A stretch of DNA of 64,000 nucleotides from DATMNR01 sp963702765 (GTDB lineage: Bacteria; Chloroflexota; Ktedonobacteria; Ktedonobacterales; Ktedonobacteraceae), in the NCBI GenBank assembly GCA_963702765.1, contig CAVPEB010000036.1, forward strand, positions 62,001 through 126,000, in the 5' to 3' direction. The notes under the pieces are model-generated. The model saw only the letters and a list, made by a program, of their open reading frames with translations. It was not told the DNA's origin and made no database searches. A program made the translations under genes and the position numbers. Numbering within the stretch: the first letter of the stretch is position 1; each line of letters begins with the position of its first letter. This document shows, piece by piece, positions 42,850-52,160 of the stretch.

Positions 42850-44532
42850 TTAGCAAGGGATATCATACCCAAGCGGGTCAATTTTCTTACCGCATATAGT
42901 CTGTTTCAATGAGTTAATGGTAGCGTCATTTGTGCTTGGAACAATAAAGCTCAAAGCATCTGCGCCCCCATTACGATGCAATGTAATCAGTACTATACTA
43001 TTGGCTCCAATACTAATATCCTGAGAATGCCAGGGACTAAAGCCAAAAAGCTGATTCTGAGAAGTGACCTCCGCGAGTTGATTTGTACTGGATTTGTTCA
43101 CGAACAGCAGGCTCAGCGTCTGGTGCGTGTCATCCTGAGTGGCATACACACTGATAGGATCGTGCTGGATTTGCAACGGGATGAGGTCAGGTTGTAAATG
43201 TGAAAACAGCTCCATGACCCTGTACATAGCTGTTGGTGAGCCATCGCTATTAAATAGCGGGTAGGGTTGTGTAACACCCTCAGCTGAGAAATAGGCCACG
43301 AATTCAGCCTGTTGGTTCATCAGTGTGCCGAGTGTATCGGCCCACCATAAAGCGGCTTGTCCGCGAGTTGGTACCTGGGCAGTCGGATTTGTATTGATTT
43401 CAGTAATTGCAATTGGCACATCACGCCCCAAGGTTTGCCGAACGAACTGCCGCAAAGAGGGAAGCGAGTAATTCCACTCATCAGGGCTGCTCATCAATAG
43501 GTATGGAGAGCCACTTGCATCAGTAAACTGATAGCGATGGAATGAAACCCCATCCAGGAGATGAAATTTGAGATCCGGATGTGCCTTCTCATATTTTGCT
43601 ACACCTTCTAAGAATCCTTCCATCCAGAGTGTGCCCATGGAGTCTTTTGGGCCTGCACCAATACCGTAGAACTGGCTAATTTCCGGGCCAAAGACCTTGA
43701 TGGTTGGATTATTCTGATGCATGGCGATTGAGTATTGTATAAAGTCATTCACATACGCTGCAACGGTGAGTGGTTTACCTGGTTGATCTGGATCCATAAG
43801 CTTATCTGGCTCATTACCTACGGACCAGAATTTGATGGGATGGATCTGTAGTCCTGCAAATTGTTTTCCGCGAAAAGGACTCTTTGGATTACTCATAAAG
43901 TCTACCCAGTTACCAGCCAGATTTGCTCTCTCTGGAAGAGTTGCTGGTTTGCCTGTAGCGTCGATCGGATTGGACAGACGCGCCTGTATCATCCCATCTG
44001 CCCCAACCTGATAGAGCAACGTACTAAAGTCGTAAAGCTGCTGGTACGATAGGATATGATTTTGATCTGGTTGATCCTCACCCCAACTTCCACCTGGGAA
44101 GCGTAGGAGCTTGATACCCGCGTTTTGCAGACCGTTTACAATCGGTGCATCATACGACATAAAGCCCGTGAAGTTACCGTTTACAGAGTCCACCGAAGTT
44201 GTGCCAGTTTTAGGAAATACATTCACACCAAAGAGATAGGGGCTAATAGGAATAGCCGGCTGCCTCAAATCAATGAGCGCTTGCTGTTGATTCCCAACTT
44301 TTAGCACTAACTGGTCGTTGTTACCGCTTTCGACACTCATCACGCGTACAGCAGCCAGAATCAGCATAACGAGTACAAGCATGCTGAGTATAGTTAATAA
44401 ACGACGATGATCTTTTCTTTTCGATCCCTGCGATCCAGTTGTCTTCCAATTTTGATCATTCCCATTTGGAGCCACATTAACTTGAACTGGATTTGCAACT
44501 CCTCCTCGATTTACGTCGTTATTGACAATCAT
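42850..44532 (-). CDS. Membrane-anchored glycoside hydrolase, clan GH-A type
   Basis: The 560-residue protein has a cytoplasmic N-terminus, one membrane helix (about residues 43-64) and an extracytoplasmic TIM-barrel domain. The likely acid/base glutamate is in FWSVGNEPD and the likely nucleophile in IAITEINTNP. Further typical parts are LLRFPGGSWGED and DGVSFHRYQF. A C-terminal beta domain follows. The pattern fits GH39/GH44/GH51-like enzymes, but the family cannot be fixed. It probably trims or releases the glycan made by the two glycosyltransferases downstream. Confidence 0.82.
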   Translation of the reverse strand: MIVNNDVNRGGVANPVQVNVAPNGNDQNWKTTGSQGSKRKDHRRLLTILSMLVLVMLILAAVRVMSVESGNNDQLVLKVGNQQQALIDLRQPAIPISPYLFGVNVFPKTGTTSVDSVNGNFTGFMSYDAPIVNGLQNAGIKLLRFPGGSWGEDQPDQNHILSYQQLYDFSTLLYQVGADGMIQARLSNPIDATGKPATLPERANLAGNWVDFMSNPKSPFRGKQFAGLQIHPIKFWSVGNEPDKLMDPDQPGKPLTVAAYVNDFIQYSIAMHQNNPTIKVFGPEISQFYGIGAGPKDSMGTLWMEGFLEGVAKYEKAHPDLKFHLLDGVSFHRYQFTDASGSPYLLMSSPDEWNYSLPSLRQFVRQTLGRDVPIAITEINTNPTAQVPTRGQAALWWADTLGTLMNQQAEFVAYFSAEGVTQPYPLFNSDGSPTAMYRVMELFSHLQPDLIPLQIQHDPISVYATQDDTHQTLSLLFVNKSSTNQLAEVTSQNQLFGFSPWHSQDISIGANSIVLITLHRNGGADALSFIVPSTNDATINSLKQTICGKKIDPLGYDIPC

Positions 44533-45409
44533 ACAATTTACTTCCTACGTAGGGGCAATTCTGCGTTATAGCCCTGATATATATGAAGATGGCCTGGCGG
44601 GAACAAGCCATCTTCCAATTCACCAATACTCAAGTGATGAGACTTCTATTTGTTCAAACGTACGAAATCTGGCAACTGCACTAAATTAGTTCGCACTAGG
44701 ACAATTGTCAGATCAGGTACATTACCAACCACAAAAAAGCCTGACTATCGAAAGAGATACACTATCGCAAGCCTCCTATAAAGGGAAAATGGCAGAACAA
44801 CCCTTGACCTGCCGAAACACACTTCGGTGAAAGTAACCCGCCATTCATTCCGAATATGGTACGCCGATATCAGGACATACAGACAAAGCTATCATCCAAT
44901 CTCATTCGGAGTATGTTAGAAAATGCTCATGGTGTTGCCAACCGTACGTCTCAATTGATCGAGTCATAGCGTTACGTACACTCTTGCCTTCGCTTCTGCT
45001 AGGCTTTTAGGAGAGCTTCTGTACTGTTTGCCACGACGATCGATCATTGCCTAATGCCAGGCATAGGCTTTGCGTTCTGCGACCAACGTCGTCGCATGAT
45101 AAGATAGCCCTTGCTGTTCTTCACTTGCGTTTAAGCGCCGTTTGGCAGGCATTGGGCTTGATTTTAATGGAGCAGTTGCGCCTCCCCCTCTTGTGGCACA
45201 ATGGCGATGGTCGGGATAGATCCAGCCCGACCCTCAGTGCCGGTGGTGTGCTTCTTCTTCTGGTGAGGTGTGCCTTCTACAATCAACTGCAGCAGTAGCG
45301 GTAGCCGCTGCCCCTGGCAGGTTCGGACTGAGACGCTGCGCTGACCACCACCGCCATACACCAAGCCCATGGTGTACCATCAGGATCATGACCCAGTCGT
45401 TCGTTGCGC
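44533..45409. other. Long intergenic region, no supported gene
   Basis: Apart from a 9-bp inverted repeat (GAAGATGGC at 44585 with GCCATCTTC at 44607) near the promoter of the hydrolase gene, nothing is recognised. From about 45047 the base composition becomes richer in GC and several frames stay open for 60-80 codons without a known motif or ribosome site. This resembles decayed DNA of foreign origin. Confidence 0.55.
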
Positions 45410-45769
45410 TTATTCTCGACGCTATCAAGTCCGCGCCCCTTGCTCCGGAAGCGTACTTTTTTCGCTCTGGCTATCCAGACACACCGCGATTGGCCGCTTG
45501 ATACGCCGCGGGTTGCCGCGTCTGCGCCATACAGCATCGATATGCTCGGAATGGCGCGGTTGGCCTCTTTCGCACATCGCGCCACTGCTGGAAATGGCGC
45601 GCGCCTCTTGCCATGCCGGGTCAGCGCGCATGCCCGCAACATACGCCATTGTCACCCACTCAGGGCGACATACAAAATGCCATTGCCTGACCCTCGCAGG
45701 GGCACCTCTACCTCTCTTCTCCTTCTTTGCAGAGGGGATCGGTTCTTTGATACAAGACAACATGAGCAT
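45410..45769 (-). pseudogene. Decayed Arg-rich ORF of unknown family
   Basis: A minus-strand frame starting near 45769 reads KKEKRGRGAPARVRQWHF, then VCRPEWVTMAYVAGMRADP, AWQEARAISS and RRGNPRRIKRPIAVCLD. The middle part makes better sense if the frame is changed (HFQQWRDVRKRPT in another frame), which suggests one or more indels. The basic, Trp-containing pattern recalls DNA-binding proteins of mobile elements, but no family is recognised. Neighbouring frames to 45900 overlap in all phases. Confidence 0.3.
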
Positions 45770-45980
45770 AGTTCAGATCGGCTGTTATAGACTGGGTTTT
45801 CTTTCATATCTCAATGCACCACTTCAAATCCACGAGGCTTTCATCCCCTACAAACACATCTCAGTCGCAACCCTTGCCACAACGCCATTCATCGTATAGA
45901 CTACAACTACTACCAATGGAAAAGATATTCGTTCTCTCATCGAAAAAAGGTAGCTACATTTTGAAAGGCAGTTCGTAATA

Positions 45981-46958
45981 GTGTCTAGCAGTTTGAAAGT
46001 CGTTACTACTTTCCCATTTAGTGCAAAATCACAGCAACTTCTTAAAGAGTCTGCTGCAACGGAAGCTGTTGAAGTAACCACCGCGGATGAGCTTTCTGCC
46101 CATTTGTCCGATGCAGAAATCCTCTGTAGTTATTTCATCCCCTCTGACTGGCGCACTCAGGCGCCTAGTTTACGATGGATACAATTTCCAGGAGCAGGCG
46201 TCGATTCTCTTGCAACAACTGGATTGCTGGATGCAAATAGTGGTGTGATTGTAACAACGGCAGCAGGCATACATGCAGAAACTATCAGTGAATACGTTTT
46301 TGGCAGTATGTTAATGTTTAACTGGAACTGGCCACAAATGGTGCGTTTACAGGATAATCATGTATGGGCGCGGAGCGCTACGTGGTATCATCTAGGAGGG
46401 CGCGAATTAGCAGGTCAAACTCTGGGCATTATTGGGCTGGGCCATATTGGGCGTAGAATTGCTCAACTTGCTCATGCATTCGGCATGCGCGTGCTTGGCA
46501 TGCGCCGCTCACTATCTGGAGAACAGGAACCAGATGTCGATCAACTCTTCCTGCCAGAACAGTTGCATGAATTATTACGACTGTGTGATTACGTAGTCAT
46601 TTCAGTCCCTTTGACAGGAGAAACTGAAAAGTTAATTGGCGAAGACGAACTTCGCATCATGCGCAGCAACGCCTATCTGGTGAATATTGCGCGCGGTAGA
46701 GTAATCGATGAGCAAGCGCTTATACAAGCGTTGCGCGAGGGTTGGATAGCTGGTGCAGGATTGGATGTTACAGAAGAAGAGCCATTGCCTTCTGAAAGTC
46801 CACTGTATTCGATGCCAAATGTTATTTTGACACCCCATATCTCTGGGAATAGTGCTCACTATGATACTCGCCTCGCTGCTCTATTCGCGGATAACCTCAA
46901 GCGATATCGCTCAGGCCAGAAGTTGCAAAATCAGTACGAACCTTCGCGAGGGTACTAG
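45981..46958 (+). CDS. D-2-hydroxyacid dehydrogenase family protein
   Basis: The 325-residue protein has the Rossmann motif GIIGLGHIGRRIA and the catalytic Arg, Glu and His (VNIARGRVID, LDVTEEEPLP and LTPHISG). It reduces 2-oxo acids or oxidises D-2-hydroxy acids with NAD(P). The substrate-binding N-terminus (WIQFPGAGVDSL) fits the glyoxylate/hydroxypyruvate-reductase-like subgroup. The GTG at 45981 has only a weak ribosome site. It is followed by DUF3090 with 81 bp between. Confidence 0.92.
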   Translation: MSSSLKVVTTFPFSAKSQQLLKESAATEAVEVTTADELSAHLSDAEILCSYFIPSDWRTQAPSLRWIQFPGAGVDSLATTGLLDANSGVIVTTAAGIHAETISEYVFGSMLMFNWNWPQMVRLQDNHVWARSATWYHLGGRELAGQTLGIIGLGHIGRRIAQLAHAFGMRVLGMRRSLSGEQEPDVDQLFLPEQLHELLRLCDYVVISVPLTGETEKLIGEDELRIMRSNAYLVNIARGRVIDEQALIQALREGWIAGAGLDVTEEEPLPSESPLYSMPNVILTPHISGNSAHYDTRLAALFADNLKRYRSGQKLQNQYEPSRGY

Positions 46959-47039
46959 AATTTCTGTGTGCGTCCGTGGAGATTGAATAACACAGGTTTT
47001 TATTGTACCTTCTGCCAGGCAGTGATGGAGGTGTAATGT

Positions 47040-47642
47040 ATGAGTAAAGACCTCGGTCCCATTGAAATAGTTGGTGCCGAAGCCATTGGCCAACCCGGTC
47101 AACGCCGTTTTCGCCTGTTTGCCATGATCCACAATATCTCAGTCGCTCTGTGGATGGAGAAAGAGCAGCTCAATAACCTGTCTGTAGCTCTTGATCGAAT
47201 AATTGCACAGCTTACCGAGGGACGTATTTTACGAACCGAAGCCCAGGCTTCACCACCTCAAGCCCTCCCAAAGGGAGCGCCTGCTAACTTTCCAACTAAC
47301 CCCGAATTCGAGTTCCAGGTCGGCCAATTACGCATCAGCTACGATGAGAGGCGCAATTTGTTGGTACTGACAAGCGTTCCATTAGGTATTGTGATGGAAC
47401 CAGGGCAAGAACCTCAGGTGATTCTGCGTGATGCTGATACCCTTTCTTTCCGATTCACATTGCATCAGGCAAAAGAGTTAGCAAGTTCGATCACAACACT
47501 GATCGGCAGTGGTGGTAGACCCATATGTCCACTTTGCAAGACGCCTCTTGACGGTGGGCCACACGCGTGTGTAAAACAAAATGGCCATCGTGAGTTGGTG
47601 CAAGCATTGGAAGATGAAGTAGAAGATAACGAAGACGAATAA
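47040..47642 (+). CDS. DUF3090 family protein
   Basis: The 200-residue protein belongs to a family found mainly in Actinobacteria and Chloroflexota. It has the N-terminal PIEIVGAEAIGQPGQRRFRL and the C-terminal zinc-binding ICPLCKTPLDGGPHACVKQNGH, then an acidic tail. Its function is unknown; in Actinobacteria the gene sits beside a histidine-phosphatase gene, not found here. GGAGG lies 8 nt before the ATG. Confidence 0.9.
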   Translation: MSKDLGPIEIVGAEAIGQPGQRRFRLFAMIHNISVALWMEKEQLNNLSVALDRIIAQLTEGRILRTEAQASPPQALPKGAPANFPTNPEFEFQVGQLRISYDERRNLLVLTSVPLGIVMEPGQEPQVILRDADTLSFRFTLHQAKELASSITTLIGSGGRPICPLCKTPLDGGPHACVKQNGHRELVQALEDEVEDNEDE

Positions 47643-47644
47643 GA

Positions 47645-47688
47645 GCAGGATCGATTTTCTCTATTAAGTAGCTAAAAATCGACCCTGC
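47645..47688. terminator. Hairpin between DUF3090 and the hypothetical gene
   Basis: GCAGG and TCGATTTT pair with AAAATCGA and CCTGC, with one mismatch, across a 16-base loop. It lies between convergent genes and may act on both strands. Confidence 0.65.
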
Positions 47689-47702
47689 ACCTATGTTTGT
47701 TG

Positions 47703-48116
47703 CTAATCGGCGCAAAGATATTTGTTAGCCTTTTGCAAGTAGTGTTCCTCGTTTGCTTCAATCATAAGTTTATGAAGCACAACTACATCAGCATCAGGCA
47801 AACATTCTACCGGTTGAACACACAGCCGCATCACAGCTCGACCATTTTCGATGACCTGCACATAGCCCCTGACACGCGGTACACGATATATTCGCTGGGC
47901 GGTTGTAGGGCTTGGAACTTCCACATAACCACGCCACACAAGTTGACGGCACTGCTCAGGAGTAAGGATATCATGCAAAAGCCCGTTTGCCCTACGTTCA
48001 GCAGGCGACAAACTCTTGAAATATGGCTGAAAAATCAACCAGACCATCGGAGAAATCGCCAGCATTAAGACAATCCAACCCAGGGTAGTGAGTACCTGCT
48101 GAGTAATGAAGATCAT
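47703..48116 (-). CDS. Hypothetical membrane-anchored protein
   Basis: The 137-residue protein has one or two N-terminal hydrophobic segments (about residues 5-30) and a soluble part with LTPEQCRQLVWRGYVEVPSP and YRVPRVRGYVQV. No family is recognised. Its ATG overlaps the stop of the gene at 48113-48358 by four bases, so the two are translationally coupled. The pair forms a small operon of its own. Confidence 0.65.
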   Translation of the reverse strand: MIFITQQVLTTLGWIVLMLAISPMVWLIFQPYFKSLSPAERRANGLLHDILTPEQCRQLVWRGYVEVPSPTTAQRIYRVPRVRGYVQVIENGRAVMRLCVQPVECLPDADVVVLHKLMIEANEEHYLQKANKYLCAD

Positions 48117-48358
48117 CCGCCAACGACTCTCGGGACAAGAACAATCTGCTCGGCTGTTTGGTCAAACTCCTCGATGCGCTGTGCAGGTTTCCCAGGATCA
48201 ATCTTGAAAGCTGTTGCACCTTTGGCACGTTCCTGCTCAAAGATACGTTCTGCTTCTCGAACAGCAGCAGTCGCTTCTGGGTCTCCCCCCAGGACACGCT
48301 GTTCATCCCAGGTGACACGGTCATCACCACGCCGTGACATCACCCGTAACATTCCCAC
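48113..48358 (-). CDS. Small conserved hypothetical protein
   Basis: The 81-residue product starts at a GTG with AAGGAGG 7 nt upstream, which is far better than the TTG at 48418. It reads VMSRRGDDRVTWDEQRVLGG, then AERIFEQERAKGATAFKID and ends EFDQTAEQIVLVPRVVGG. Proteins of this shape are seen in several bacteria, often near regulators, but no function is known. It is coupled with the membrane protein gene downstream. Confidence 0.65.
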   Translation of the reverse strand: MGMLRVMSRRGDDRVTWDEQRVLGGDPEATAAVREAERIFEQERAKGATAFKIDPGKPAQRIEEFDQTAEQIVLVPRVVGG

Positions 48359-48465
48359 AGTCGTTCCTCCTTCGTAGTCATAGCCAGTGTCAGGATTCCA
48401 CCAGGGTACTCCCAACACGCTCGAAAAAGACGGTTACCTACGGATATCCAGAGGTAACTCTAGCG

Positions 48466-48642
48466 ATGGTTTCTACTGAACAAAAGGCGATTACAAAAAA
48501 ACGAACTACGTGGTATACAGAAATTTGTACCTCACAAAAAGGCATTGTCTCTAAGAGACATTTTAGCGCTGACGGCCAGCTTTGCCTTGGTTGCGGAAGG
48601 AATTTATCATCCTTCAATTACCATATATGTATTGTAACTTGA
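48466..48642 (+). CDS. Possible small zinc-finger protein
   Basis: The 58-codon frame gives a basic protein with CLGCGRNLSSFNYHIC near its end, which could bind zinc through three cysteines and a histidine. GAGGT lies 10 nt before the ATG at 48466. It is divergent from the gene at 48113-48358 and convergent with the one at 48700-49470. It resembles no family with certainty, so the call rests on the motif and the ribosome site. Confidence 0.4.
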   Translation: MVSTEQKAITKKRTTWYTEICTSQKGIVSKRHFSADGQLCLGCGRNLSSFNYHICIVT

Positions 48643-48699
48643 CACACATTGAAACGTCAATGGCTAATATCAATCAGTCTGAAGCGCAGTTGAGGCCAG

Positions 48700-49470
48700 T
48701 TACATTGCTTGTTGTAATTTAGTGCCACATTCGGCGCAGAAGCGCGCGCCATTTTCTATGGGCGAAGCGCACTTTGGACAAAACAAATCAGGTAAGGGGA
48801 GTTTAGTTCCGCAATCCTGACAAAACTTCCCTGGAGGACCCATTCTCCGACACGTAGGACACATTACTTCTTTTGGATACCCTGGAGTACTAAATCCCGC
48901 TATTGCGGCCGGAGATAAAGGATTCGGAGGTAGCGCTTGCTGCTGTTGCTGAGGAGGCATAACCATATCAGGTGAAACTGCGGAAGGAATGTTATTGATA
49001 TTGAACTGTGGAGCGTGATAGCCCTCTGCTATCTGTCCACGTTGCGCTTCAATATTCATTTGATGTTGAAATTGTGATCCATCTGCTCGCAAATCGGGAG
49101 CGCATGATGGGCCAGTGCAGAGATTTAGAGCAACGTTAAAGCAACGCATACACACTGTGCGATGGCACTTTGGACACAAGTGGAATTGATGTGAAACCTC
49201 TGCCCACGCTTTTTGTAATGCGCCAGCCTGTTCCTGATGCCATTGGGAACCGTAGACCTGCTCGCCTGCTTCAGCAGCTCGCCCCCAAAATCCCCCAAGA
49301 AAACCTACACCAATATCCATAACGTCGGTAGCGATACTGACTGTTGAACGAATAGGTGTCGTATCAATCGACCAATAACATTCCTGACAGGTAAAACGGA
49401 AGGCAAAATATCCCTGGCTCTGATTACTAATATCCTGATAAATACTTGGGACAATATAAGACTGCGCCAT
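48700..49470 (-). CDS. Multi-zinc-ribbon protein
   Basis: The 256-residue protein has several cysteine pairs. An N-terminal pair (FTCQECYWS) and a middle cluster (LCPKCHRTVCMRCFNVALNL) are followed by a Gln/Pro linker and two C-terminal zinc ribbons (CPTCRRMGPPGKFCQDCG and CPKCASPIENGARFCAECG). A glycine-rich segment near residue 55-70 could be membrane-associated. The function is unknown, but the C-terminal ribbons match those of the signalling proteins at 5269-11216. The start at 49470 is supported by GGAGAG 8 nt upstream. Confidence 0.75.
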   Translation of the reverse strand: MAQSYIVPSIYQDISNQSQGYFAFRFTCQECYWSIDTTPIRSTVSIATDVMDIGVGFLGGFWGRAAEAGEQVYGSQWHQEQAGALQKAWAEVSHQFHLCPKCHRTVCMRCFNVALNLCTGPSCAPDLRADGSQFQHQMNIEAQRGQIAEGYHAPQFNINNIPSAVSPDMVMPPQQQQQALPPNPLSPAAIAGFSTPGYPKEVMCPTCRRMGPPGKFCQDCGTKLPLPDLFCPKCASPIENGARFCAECGTKLQQAM

Positions 49471-49506
49471 GAAAATCACTCTCCAATCTTTTCAGAGTGC
49501 TAAAGA

Positions 49507-50358
49507 TCATTCTTGCTTTGCAATGACGACGGCAATAGCTGCTGTACCAGGACCGGTGTGCGTGCCCAATGTTGCTCCAAGTTTGTACATAGGGAGATCG
49601 CCCTTATACACTGTTTTAACATGTTGGGCAAGTTGCTCAGCGAACCCTTCACTTGATTCGGCGATTGAAATATGCTCTATAGGACCCATCTCGCCTATCA
49701 TTTCCGCAACTCGCGCATAGGCTTTATTGCGCGTGCGGGGCTGCTCTACAGGGATTACTTCACCATCTTTTAAGGAAATAATTGGCTTGACGCTCAATAT
49801 ATTGCCTAAAAAAGCCCTTGCGCCGCCTATGCGGCCACCACGTTTCACATACTCCAGTGTATCGAGAACACAAAGAATGCGTGTTCTTGAAAGTTCATCG
49901 AGAATATGAGCTTTAATCTCAGGAAAACTCTTTCCCTCTTTCACCTCTTGCGCCGCTCGCATAATAGATCGTGACATCGCAATACTTATATTTTTCGAAT
50001 CGATAATCTCAATTGGAATTTTTTTCACAGTATCAGGTAAAGTGTCACGAGCCGTACACGCGGACTGGTAGGTTCCGCTTAGTTTCGATGAAAGATGAAC
50101 TGAGAGAATGGCCTCTGATCCTTCATTGATAAGGTTGATATAGGCTTCCTGAAATGCTGCAGGCGAAGGCTGAGAGGTTCGAGGTAGCGATTTACTTTCC
50201 TGCAATTTACGGTAAAAGCTTGCATTATCCAGATCGACTCCATCAAGATAAGCCTCATCGCCAAAGAAGACAGTGAGTGGTACAACGGTAATACCGTCAG
50301 CCTTCGCTTGATCTATAGGAATATCTGCGGTGCTATCAGTGACAAGTCGAATTGTCAT
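49507..50358 (-). CDS. fakB: DegV family fatty-acid-binding protein (FakB)
   Basis: The 283-residue protein has the DegV fold: RLVTDSTADIP at the N-terminus, SLPRTSQPSPAAF, VHLSSKLSGTYQSA and IEIIDSKN. The C-terminus has GGRIGGARAFLGNILSVKPI. FakB proteins bind a fatty acid and present it to the kinase FakA, which phosphorylates its carboxyl group for phospholipid synthesis. The FakA gene lies just upstream on the same strand (42 bp), which supports this assignment. Confidence 0.9.
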   Translation of the reverse strand: MTIRLVTDSTADIPIDQAKADGITVVPLTVFFGDEAYLDGVDLDNASFYRKLQESKSLPRTSQPSPAAFQEAYINLINEGSEAILSVHLSSKLSGTYQSACTARDTLPDTVKKIPIEIIDSKNISIAMSRSIMRAAQEVKEGKSFPEIKAHILDELSRTRILCVLDTLEYVKRGGRIGGARAFLGNILSVKPIISLKDGEVIPVEQPRTRNKAYARVAEMIGEMGPIEHISIAESSEGFAEQLAQHVKTVYKGDLPMYKLGATLGTHTGPGTAAIAVVIAKQE

Positions 50359-50400
50359 GACTCCACTTCCTTTTATTATTCATGTGATGTGTTGTAACTT

Positions 50401-52101
50401 TTATTCAGCCGAGAGAATATACGCGTAGTGAGGTTGACCTCCATCTACAACTTCAATTTCGAGATGTGAATATTTTTCTTTTATGCTCCTGGCAGTACCT
50501 TCTGCCTGCTGCTCTGTTACACCCTCTCCAAAATAGAGTGTGACAATTTCGTAGCGATCAATATTCATACGTTGCAAAGTCTCGCGAATAACATAATCTA
50601 TATTTTGACCAGCAATAACCAGATTTCCGTTCACAAGGCCAATTAAATCGCCTTCATGCACACGAACACCGCCAATATTCACGGTACGAATGGCAGTAGT
50701 GATTTCAGCCGTTTGAATATGTTTGGTAGCCTCGGTCATACTTTCACAATTCGACTCAAAGTCAGATTCAAAATTAAACCCGAGAAGAGCAGCAATACCC
50801 TGAGGCATAGACTCAGTGGGAACAACAAAAACTTCTTTGTCTGACAAGCCACACACCTGTCGGGCACTCAAAATGACATTACTATTATTAGGAAGCAATA
50901 TTACCTGCCTGGCATCTACCGTATTCACAGCCGCGAGTAATTCTTCGGTACTCGGGTTCATTGTTTGTCCACCGGGAACGATAGAAGTAACTCCAATACT
51001 TCGAAAAACTCTGTCAAATCCTGGACCAGCTACAACAGCAACAGTGGCAATTTGCTGGGTTAGTGGTTGTACTTGTTCGAGAGTATGTTCTGCTTCACTT
51101 TCCGCTGCGTAGGTAAGACTCTGCTCCTGTAAGTTCTCAATATTGATATCCAATAAACTTCCCAGGCCTACACCATAATCCAGAATTTTACCCGGCCAGT
51201 CAATATGGGTGTGAACTTTCAGCATCTTCTCATCACCTGCCACAACAGTTGAAACTCCCCCCATATCAATAATGCTCTGACGAATACCCTCAACATCAAG
51301 TTTCTCGCCTCGCAGCAAAAAGACTACCTCGTAGCCGAATTCTTCTTCAATCTTCACACGTCCCTTTTTAACAGCACTCTCTAGCTCAGGCTTCGTGGAA
51401 CCTGCTATTACTGAAGCAGTCGTTACCTGGCCAGACTCACCTCGAACATAACGCCACACACCCTCGAGGATGGTGCAAAAACCCTGGCCGCCAGCGTCAA
51501 CTACACCTGCCTGTTTGAGAGTAGGAAGCAGATCTGGGGTGCGAGCTACCGATTGTCTTGCCGCTATAATAGATTCTTGCATCATCAATACCAGGTCATC
51601 CCCACGCTTAGCGCTTGCCATCGCAGCCTCAGCAGTTTCGCGAACCACGGTTAGAATCGTTCCCTCCACAGGTTTGATGACTGCCCGATAAGCCAGGCGT
51701 TGTGCTTCATCCAGCGCGAAAGCAAGGTCGAGGGCCGAAAAGGTCGGCTTTTTATCAAGGCCTTGGGCAAGACCACGTAAAATCTGCGAAAAGATGACCC
51801 CAGAATTTCCACGCGCTCCCAATAATGCCCCATGCGCTAGCTTAGCCGAGATAATTGCTGCCGAGGTATCTTCACTATTGACGACATCACGGAAAGCCGC
51901 CTGTACTGTAGCGTATAAATTGGAACCAGTATCACCATCGGGGACGGGAAAAACATTGAGTGCATTGATAATCTCGCGGTGTTCTTCTAACGATGCAGCC
52001 CCAGCCAACATGGCCTTCTTCAGATCCTGGCCATCGAAGACACTTATCCTGCGAGGACGCTGAGAACGCACACCCGTTGTGTGCTGTGTTTGTTCCTGCA
52101 T
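50401..52101 (-). CDS. fakA: Fatty acid kinase FakA (DAK2/DhaL-like)
   Basis: The 566-residue protein begins with a DhaL kinase domain (about residues 20-210), where INALNVFPVPDGDTGSNL binds ATP and metal, and the HGALLGARGNSGVIFSQ and VVDAGGQGF motifs follow. Middle and C-terminal domains, with a conserved HTHIDWPG and VQPLTQQIATVAVVAGPGF, complete the family pattern. It phosphorylates FakB-bound fatty acids. The order asp23-fakA-fakB is common in Firmicutes and Chloroflexota. Confidence 0.93.
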   Translation of the reverse strand: MQEQTQHTTGVRSQRPRRISVFDGQDLKKAMLAGAASLEEHREIINALNVFPVPDGDTGSNLYATVQAAFRDVVNSEDTSAAIISAKLAHGALLGARGNSGVIFSQILRGLAQGLDKKPTFSALDLAFALDEAQRLAYRAVIKPVEGTILTVVRETAEAAMASAKRGDDLVLMMQESIIAARQSVARTPDLLPTLKQAGVVDAGGQGFCTILEGVWRYVRGESGQVTTASVIAGSTKPELESAVKKGRVKIEEEFGYEVVFLLRGEKLDVEGIRQSIIDMGGVSTVVAGDEKMLKVHTHIDWPGKILDYGVGLGSLLDINIENLQEQSLTYAAESEAEHTLEQVQPLTQQIATVAVVAGPGFDRVFRSIGVTSIVPGGQTMNPSTEELLAAVNTVDARQVILLPNNSNVILSARQVCGLSDKEVFVVPTESMPQGIAALLGFNFESDFESNCESMTEATKHIQTAEITTAIRTVNIGGVRVHEGDLIGLVNGNLVIAGQNIDYVIRETLQRMNIDRYEIVTLYFGEGVTEQQAEGTARSIKEKYSHLEIEVVDGGQPHYAYILSAE

Positions 52102-52160
52102 TGTTAGTCACTCCCGCGGGTGCTCGCCCAACAAAAGGGCGTCCCTACACTTCTGGTATT

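Noticed and set aside
45369..45899. Long plus-strand frame of 176 codons
   Set aside because: No ribosome site, no motif, and overlapping frames are open in both strands, as expected for GC-rich decayed DNA.
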